From: PGYR01 sp034670025
GTDB taxonomy: Bacteria > Bacteroidota > Ignavibacteria > Kapaibacteriales > UBA2268
Assembly: GCA_034670025.1 (NCBI GenBank)
Contig: JAXMOE010000002.1
Coordinates: 310,001 to 374,000 of the forward strand
Length of the DNA: 64,000 bases
Direction of reading: 5' to 3'
The position numbers were made by a program, and so were the translations under genes. This document shows, piece after piece, positions 58,872-64,000 of the stretch. Below the pieces are notes generated by a model. It ran no database searches, had not been told where the DNA came from, and saw nothing but the letters and a program-made list of their open reading frames with translations. The stretch's first letter is position 1. Each line of letters begins with the position of its first letter.

Positions 58872-60935
58872 ATGATGAATACTATAAAAATAATAATAGC
58901 AATGGTAATCTTCTCTCAAATTGCAATGGCACAAAGCTATGATTTGGGTGAAAAACCACAACCATTAGAAAAGAAAAAATTTGAATTCCCAGAATACAAA
59001 GAAGCCGTACTTAACAACGGTTTGAAAGTATTTTTGATTGAAGACAACGAACAACCGATGATTAGTTTCAGTATATTAATGCCAGGTGGCGATGCACTGG
59101 AAGCTAAGAAAGATGCCGCAGGTTTTACTGCTGCAATGATGATGAAAGGAACAAAGGGAAAATCGGCTCTCGATATATCTAAAACATTAGACGGCCTTGG
59201 TGCTAGTATCTCAATTTATAACACTACAGAGTATTCTGGTGTTTCTGGTTCTTCTATTATGAAGCACAAAGATGTTCTTTTTGATATGCTAGAAGAGATT
59301 ATGATTAGCCCAAGTTTTCCAAAAGAAGAAATGGACAAGCTAAAAACTCAGTTTAAGACGTCTTTGAAAAGCGAAAAATCTGATCCTGCATCATTAGCTA
59401 GTAATATGGCTAAGAAAGTACTCTTTGGCCCCAATCACCCGTATGCTTCTGTTTCTACGGAAAAAACTATTGATGCAATATCGGTTTCGGACTTAGAGAA
59501 ATATTATAATGATTTCTATATCCCAAATTCTTCTACTATGTACGTAGTTGGAGATTTCGATTCTGATGATATGGTAGATTGGTTGAACGAAAAGTTAGCC
59601 AAATGGGAAAAAGGAGAAGTAGTAAAGTTAAAAATGCCTGAGCCAGAACCAATGCCTATGGGTATTTATTTTATTGAAAGACCTGGTTCGGTACAATCAG
59701 CTGTTAGGTTTGCTAACATGACTGTTCCATTTAGTGACAGAGAATATATGAATGTTAACGTTGCTAACCACGTTGTCAATTCAAGTTTTGCTGGTAGAAT
59801 GTTTAAGATTATTCGTGAGAAACACTCTTATACTTACTCTCCTACAGGTGGTCACTCTGGTAACAGATTTTACAACTACTCTATCTTTGGTTCTGATGTA
59901 AGAAATGAAGTAACTGATTCTACTATTATTTCTATTAATAATGAAATTTTGGGTGATCTGATTGCTAATGGACCAAGTAAAGAAGAGCTAGAAACAATTA
60001 AGCAATTCAGAATTGGGCAGTTTTATCTAAGTTTCGAATCTTCTGGTTACTTGGGTTCTCTTATTCAGAGATATGATTTCAGAGGTGTCCCAATTAGAAT
60101 GATTAAGGAATACCCTAACTTATATAACAAAGTAACTACAAAAGATGTACAAAAAGCAACTAAAAAATATCTTAACCCAGAAGAAACATTTCTGATAGTA
60201 GTTGGTGATCCTTCTGTTAAAGAACAGTTAGGGCAATTCGGTCAAGTATTTACTTATAATACTGATTACGAACCTGCAACAGCATTAGCTGAAGCTGATG
60301 TTGACTCAGATGAATTAGTAGAAAAGTACACCGAAGCCATTGGTGGCGAATCAAAATTAAAATCAGTTAACACTGTAGTTGGTTCAGGTACTATCACTAT
60401 GAACGCTGGTGGCCAAAAACTACCTGGTAAAACTACTGTTACTTATTCAAATGGTAATATGTACAGATTAGTTGATCTAAATGTTTTCAAATCTGAAGAG
60501 TATTATAATGGCACAGAAGGTTGGGAAATTAGCAGTCAAGGTAAAATTAAGTTAGAAGGTGAGCAATTGGATGAAAAGAAATTTGATGCAAATCCTTTCC
60601 ACTATACTAATGTTACGGGTTACGGTTATGTGTTAGAAGTAACTGGTCAAAAAGAAAACCACATTGTTGCTAAATTGATGAAAGACGATGTTGAAATAGA
60701 AACTTTATTCTTCAACAAAGACACTTATCTTTTAGACAAAACTGAAACTTTACAAGAGTCTCCGAGAGGGAAGATGTTAGTTACAGTAAAATACGATGAA
60801 TACACTTCTTTTGATGGTGTTAAGTTACCAAAGAAAATCAGCACCGAAACTCCAATGTTTTCTATGGAAACAATGATGACTTATGAAGTGAACAAGTCCG
60901 GAATAGATAATTCGATGTTCAGTCCTAAGAAGTAA
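58872..60935 (+). CDS. Non-catalytic M16 family partner with C-terminal LolA-like domain
   Basis: Signal peptide residues 1-20, then two M16 domains (about 30-440) in which the zinc motif is replaced (GFTAAMMMKG where the partner has GFAHFFEH), so this subunit cannot bind zinc. The R/Y-type substrate region is seen in RMFKIIREKHSYTYSPTGGHSG. Residues about 470-687 are an extra beta-rich domain beginning YTEAIGGESKLKSVNTVVG, similar to outer-membrane lipoprotein-sorting (LolA-like) proteins, which bind acyl chains in a half-barrel. TAGGAG lies upstream of the ATG. A terminator follows 25 bases after the stop, so the two M16 genes form a unit. Confidence 0.88.
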   Translation: MMNTIKIIIAMVIFSQIAMAQSYDLGEKPQPLEKKKFEFPEYKEAVLNNGLKVFLIEDNEQPMISFSILMPGGDALEAKKDAAGFTAAMMMKGTKGKSALDISKTLDGLGASISIYNTTEYSGVSGSSIMKHKDVLFDMLEEIMISPSFPKEEMDKLKTQFKTSLKSEKSDPASLASNMAKKVLFGPNHPYASVSTEKTIDAISVSDLEKYYNDFYIPNSSTMYVVGDFDSDDMVDWLNEKLAKWEKGEVVKLKMPEPEPMPMGIYFIERPGSVQSAVRFANMTVPFSDREYMNVNVANHVVNSSFAGRMFKIIREKHSYTYSPTGGHSGNRFYNYSIFGSDVRNEVTDSTIISINNEILGDLIANGPSKEELETIKQFRIGQFYLSFESSGYLGSLIQRYDFRGVPIRMIKEYPNLYNKVTTKDVQKATKKYLNPEETFLIVVGDPSVKEQLGQFGQVFTYNTDYEPATALAEADVDSDELVEKYTEAIGGESKLKSVNTVVGSGTITMNAGGQKLPGKTTVTYSNGNMYRLVDLNVFKSEEYYNGTEGWEISSQGKIKLEGEQLDEKKFDANPFHYTNVTGYGYVLEVTGQKENHIVAKLMKDDVEIETLFFNKDTYLLDKTETLQESPRGKMLVTVKYDEYTSFDGVKLPKKISTETPMFSMETMMTYEVNKSGIDNSMFSPKK

Positions 60936-60960
60936 ATGCAAATAGAATTCTAAATTTCTA

Positions 60961-60996
60961 AAGGTAGTTGATTGAAATATCAACTACCTTTTTTTT
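60961..60996 (+). terminator. Intrinsic terminator after the M16 gene pair
   Basis: AAGGTAGTTGAT (60961-60972) pairs perfectly with ATCAACTACCTT (60979-60990), 12 bp with a 6-base loop, running into a T-tract to 60996. Its T-tract overlaps the end of the convergent cupin gene. Confidence 0.92.
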
Positions 60997-61357
60997 ATAT
61001 TGTTTTCAGATCCTTTTTTGTGTATTCGTTCTCTTTGTTGCCAGTGTTGAGTGTAGTAGCTGGCTCAAACATTAGCACCCATGCTTCCTCTTTGCTCGAT
61101 GGGCTGTGTTCTATCCCTCTGGGTATTATAATAAACTCACCTTCACGAATTTCTTTTGAATTTTCAATAAAATCTATTTTTATAGTTCCTTTGACAACTA
61201 AGAACATCTCATCTTCATTGTCGTGGTGGTGCATTGGGAATTGACCTTTGAACTTTGCCGCTTTTACGTGTTGGCCATTCAATTCACCTACAATGTGAGG
61301 AGACCAATATTCATTGATTTTGCTGAAAATATTATTTATATTTTTTGTATTAATCAT
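60995..61357 (-). CDS. Single-domain cupin protein
   Basis: A 120-residue beta-barrel cupin. Metal-binding motif 1 is FPMHHHDNEDEMFLVVKG (residues about 40-57; His-rich plus Glu), and motif 2 is EGEFIIIPRGIEHSPSS (about 72-88). The family includes sugar isomerases, mannose-6-phosphate isomerase-like and small sensing proteins; the reaction here cannot be read from sequence. The start overlaps the preceding membrane protein gene by eight bases, so the two are co-translated. Confidence 0.88.
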   Translation of the reverse strand: MINTKNINNIFSKINEYWSPHIVGELNGQHVKAAKFKGQFPMHHHDNEDEMFLVVKGTIKIDFIENSKEIREGEFIIIPRGIEHSPSSKEEAWVLMFEPATTLNTGNKENEYTKKDLKTI

Positions 61358-63041
61358 CGTTTTTTATCCAGTTGTAAGTCCAAGTTACCCAATAGTCATA
61401 ATTATAATATGGTTCAAATTCGAATAGTTGTGGCTCATTTATTTGCGTAAAGGTGCCTGAGTAATAGTCCCATATGTATAAATTTTGTGTTTCAAATTGT
61501 TCCATTTTGTCATAGTAAACATGAACTTTACTTTCATAAGCTAACTTTTCCAAATTATACCCAATTGTAAGTATATCACCGTCCCAATAAAGTTGATAGT
61601 TCTGATTTGTAGCTGGATGTACGACTCCTGTCCCAGACACAAATCTCGCCTTGGTTGTTGATTCCAATGATTTGCCTGTATAAAAAGGCTTACCAAATTG
61701 CATTTGGAAGTTAATAGCCCAAGGTGCGTCAATTACAGAAATCCATTGGTGTCTGTAAGGGCCTACAAATATTACCATTGACTTCTCAGGCAAGTTAGAA
61801 ACCTCACTTGGTATAGAAGTAGTTATTTCTTTTTGAATATTATTTGCCTCAATCCATGCTAATTTATTAAAAATAAATGCAGACAAAGTAATCACTATAA
61901 GTACTATTAGAAAAGATGATTTGAATTTATTTCCAATTATTTTACTTTCATTCACCCATTGCCAAAATACAATTAGAATAAATGGTATATAGTATGCAGT
62001 TACAAACATAGTTCTACTTCTGGAACCCATGGCCCAAAGTGTATAGCCAGCAGCAGAATACATAAGGATACCTAATAGTATAGCTAATCCAAATATGAGT
62101 ATAATTTTCATATTTCGGTTTGTTAAGAACTGTTTTACAGTGCCAGAGCTAATTTTTAATTTGAAGAGTAAATATGTTGTAAATGGAACTATTACTAAGG
62201 TCGCAACTATAAATAAATCTCCAAAACCTTTCAGTAAAACATAAGGAAATGAGACTATATTCACTGCCATTGTTTGCAATAAATATGGATTCAACGCCTT
62301 GTGTATGGAGGCTTCGAACAAATTAGCTGATAGTCTGTTCCACACTATTGTAATTAATAATATTGAGCTAAATATTATAAAATACTTTACTGCCAATCTT
62401 CTTAGTGGCTTGTTAGATAAAGATACAAGCCAAATAATTAATAGAAAACTGAAGTATTGAAAAAAGAAGCTTTCGTAAGTTAAACATGAGATTAAATAGA
62501 GAATTGCAGATTGGAAATAGTAATTCTTATTAGTATTTATACCTTTTAGTACAAAATATATACTTAATGAAAAAAAGATAAGGGAGACCAAGTTTATTGA
62601 GCTTGAATACCAAGCTGTAGCTCCCAATGTCCAAGGAGAAATAAGCCATATAGTAGCAGAAATTGCTCCAAGAAAGATGCTATTATTATAACTTAGAAAT
62701 TTAAAAAACTGGTGGCTTAATTTGTATATACTAAAGGCAGATAGGTAAATGCCAATAAGCATAAGACAATGTACCAAGAAAAGATTGTAACCAGCAATTG
62801 AATTCACTATATAAAACATTAACCCTGATATTGGCCTATTAGCATAGACAACCATAAAGTGAGATAATCTATCAAGTGAAAATGGGGCAGAAATGACTTC
62901 ATTTTCAGTAAAGTAACTCAACAGGAATCCCCAATCATCAGAGTACAATCCTCCAAAAAATGGCTGCCACAAGTATAGTAATACAAATGCAGATATTAAT
63001 ATTACAATTGGATTGTCAGATATATATTGTTTTAATTTCAA
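61350..63041 (-). CDS. Multi-pass membrane protein, GT-C glycosyltransferase-like
   Basis: A 563-residue integral membrane protein with about ten to twelve helices in residues 10-400, then a soluble C-terminal domain (about 405-563). The acidic pair in GGLYSDDWGFL (residues about 30-40), in the first loop after helix 1, is typical of GT-C enzymes that use polyprenyl-phosphate sugars. No family is recognised with certainty. The preceding in-frame stop (TAA) lies directly before a TTG at 63041, and the next in-frame ATG is far downstream, so the start is TTG. It is 21 bases after hrcA and overlaps the cupin gene by eight bases, making it the middle gene of the unit. Confidence 0.62.
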   Translation of the reverse strand: MKLKQYISDNPIVILISAFVLLYLWQPFFGGLYSDDWGFLLSYFTENEVISAPFSLDRLSHFMVVYANRPISGLMFYIVNSIAGYNLFLVHCLMLIGIYLSAFSIYKLSHQFFKFLSYNNSIFLGAISATIWLISPWTLGATAWYSSSINLVSLIFFSLSIYFVLKGINTNKNYYFQSAILYLISCLTYESFFFQYFSFLLIIWLVSLSNKPLRRLAVKYFIIFSSILLITIVWNRLSANLFEASIHKALNPYLLQTMAVNIVSFPYVLLKGFGDLFIVATLVIVPFTTYLLFKLKISSGTVKQFLTNRNMKIILIFGLAILLGILMYSAAGYTLWAMGSRSRTMFVTAYYIPFILIVFWQWVNESKIIGNKFKSSFLIVLIVITLSAFIFNKLAWIEANNIQKEITTSIPSEVSNLPEKSMVIFVGPYRHQWISVIDAPWAINFQMQFGKPFYTGKSLESTTKARFVSGTGVVHPATNQNYQLYWDGDILTIGYNLEKLAYESKVHVYYDKMEQFETQNLYIWDYYSGTFTQINEPQLFEFEPYYNYDYWVTWTYNWIKNDD

Positions 63042-63062
63042 TTATGGGCTAAGGTTATATTA

Positions 63063-64000
63063 TTATTTTTCAGAGAGCAATTCGGATATTATTTTGACTA
63101 ATGGCAACATCTTATTATACTGCATTCTTTTGGGACCAATTAGCCCAATAGTACCTTCGCCAGTACCAGCAAACTGATAGTTTGATATTATCATACTATA
63201 GTCATTGAGCTTTTCGTTGCCAATTTCTTCACCTATTAGCACTTCCATCGAATCATTGAAGGGCATATTGTCAAGAAGATGAACTATAATATCTTCGTTT
63301 TCTACTAATTCTATTATACTTTTTACCTTACCCATATCTTCAAATTCGGGTAATTCTAATAAGTTTTGAGTGCCAGAAGTAAACAGCTCACCTTTTTCTG
63401 ATTTCATTCGGAATATTCTGTCAACCGAATCAACGAACAATCTGATTAGTGGTTTGTCTGCTACATCCAAATCAGATACTATTTCGGGGAATGAGTTTTG
63501 CAGCTCTGTCAGTTTTAGTCCACTTATTCTTTCGTTTAACGAAGTTGTGATTTCTTCTAAGTGCTTGTCTTCTACCGAAAACTTTGCTTCTAATGTGACT
63601 GTATTTACCAAATTCGATTCAAGAGCTAACACTACTAATATATGAGTAGATGAGAGTTTGATTAGCTCTAACTTTTTAACAACTGCCGTCTTTGCAGTAG
63701 GTATTCTTACCAATGCAAGATATTTGGACAGAATACCCAAAATCTTCGATGTTTCTTTCAGTGCGGTGTCGCTCGCTTTGTTTTCTTTCACAAGATTGCT
63801 TAATGCAAGGTGCTCGCCTTTGGACAAACTTTCTATCTGCATTAGGTAATCTACGTAGAATCGATACCCTTTGTCTGTGGGTATTCTTCCAGCTGAGGTG
63901 TGGGGATGAGTTATCAACTCTCGCTCTTCCAAATCTACCATAACATTTCTGATAGTGGCAGGGCTTAAGCTTAAATTTTTTTCTAAAAACTTAGAGAGCT
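63063..64000 (-). CDS. hrcA: Heat-inducible transcription repressor HrcA (5' part cut by window edge)
   Basis: HrcA binds CIRCE operators and represses groESL/dnaK genes, with GroEL as its folding partner. The visible frame continues beyond an internal ATG (63941) to the right edge with conserved residues of the winged-helix region (SPATIRNVMVDLEERELITHPH), so the ATG is not the start and about 50 N-terminal residues are missing. SAGRIPTDKGYRFYVDYLM follows, and the C-terminal GAF-like and dimer domains end in GLIGPKRMQYNKMLPLV. Downstream come a GT-C-like membrane protein and a cupin, not the usual grpE-dnaK; those may lie elsewhere. Confidence 0.95.
   Translation of the reverse strand, partial: LSKFLEKNLSLSPATIRNVMVDLEERELITHPHTSAGRIPTDKGYRFYVDYLMQIESLSKGEHLALSNLVKENKASDTALKETSKILGILSKYLALVRIPTAKTAVVKKLELIKLSSTHILVVLALESNLVNTVTLEAKFSVEDKHLEEITTSLNERISGLKLTELQNSFPEIVSDLDVADKPLIRLFVDSVDRIFRMKSEKGELFTSGTQNLLELPEFEDMGKVKSIIELVENEDIIVHLLDNMPFNDSMEVLIGEEIGNEKLNDYSMIISNYQFAGTGEGTIGLIGPKRMQYNKMLPLVKIISELLSEK

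Overview
The window is AT-rich bacterial chromosome with no insertion sequence, prophage or CRISPR visible. The gene content points to the Bacteroidota/FCB superphylum: several secreted proteins end in type IX secretion (Por/T9SS-type) sorting domains, and there are Omp28, DUF3078, DUF6029-like and CotH/lamin-tail proteins, an ECF sigma with a membrane anti-sigma, and a Bacteroidota-like promoter before the tRNA cluster. Clear Shine-Dalgarno sequences (folP, rplL, rpoB, rpoC, M16 genes) and a fliW-csrA pair argue against a typical Bacteroidia gut genus. They fit a flagellated or ancestrally flagellated Kapabacteria/Ignavibacteria-type lineage better. That placement is inference.

Layout. 1-3.7 kb: the C-terminal part of a membrane-anchored beta-barrel protein, then folP, a Lon-N-domain protein and a btaA-like gene on the minus strand. 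3.8-15.8 kb: the core information-processing block, tRNA-Tyr, -Gly, -Thr, -Trp, then secE-nusG-rplK-rplA-rplJ-rplL-rpoB-rpoC. It has terminators after tRNA-Gly, rplL and rpoC, and lacks the tuf gene often found between tRNA-Thr and tRNA-Trp. 15.8-22.8 kb: a lineage-specific secreted protein flanked by 17-bp direct repeats, a tiny secreted protein, UDP-glucuronate decarboxylase, and an envelope operon (TPR, DUF6029-like, Omp28-like lipoprotein, DUF2007). 22.8-30.4 kb: DsbA-like protein, tryptophan 2,3-dioxygenase, membrane acyltransferase, DUF3078 protein, a large ASH-domain T9SS cargo and a glutamate-synthase-like protein.

30.4-42.4 kb: two tandem CotH/lamin-tail T9SS cargo genes. They are followed by the most notable unit of the window: an ECF sigma factor, an anti-sigma-like protein that also carries an inner-membrane helix, a coiled coil and a C-terminal outer-membrane barrel, then two lipoproteins and a frameshifted third. 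This looks like a single-polypeptide trans-envelope sensor operon. Homogentisate dioxygenase follows. 42.4-50.2 kb (minus strand): M1 aminopeptidase-YggS-lipoprotein-PP2C phosphatase operon, a tail-fibre-like secreted protein, and fliW-csrA-receiver protein. 50.4-61 kb (plus strand): lnt, two tandem FG-GAP/ASPIC-UnbV T9SS cargoes with Cys-containing repeats, and two M16 peptidase genes (active and inactive). 61-64 kb (minus strand): hrcA (cut by the window edge), a GT-C-like membrane protein and a cupin.

Most of the accessory content concerns the envelope and secretion, and it is marked by tandem paralogue pairs (CotH, META lipoprotein, FG-GAP, M16). No gene-free stretch exceeds 300 bases. 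The larger intergenic regions (about 95-210 bases) contain the terminators, inverted repeats and promoter candidates listed.
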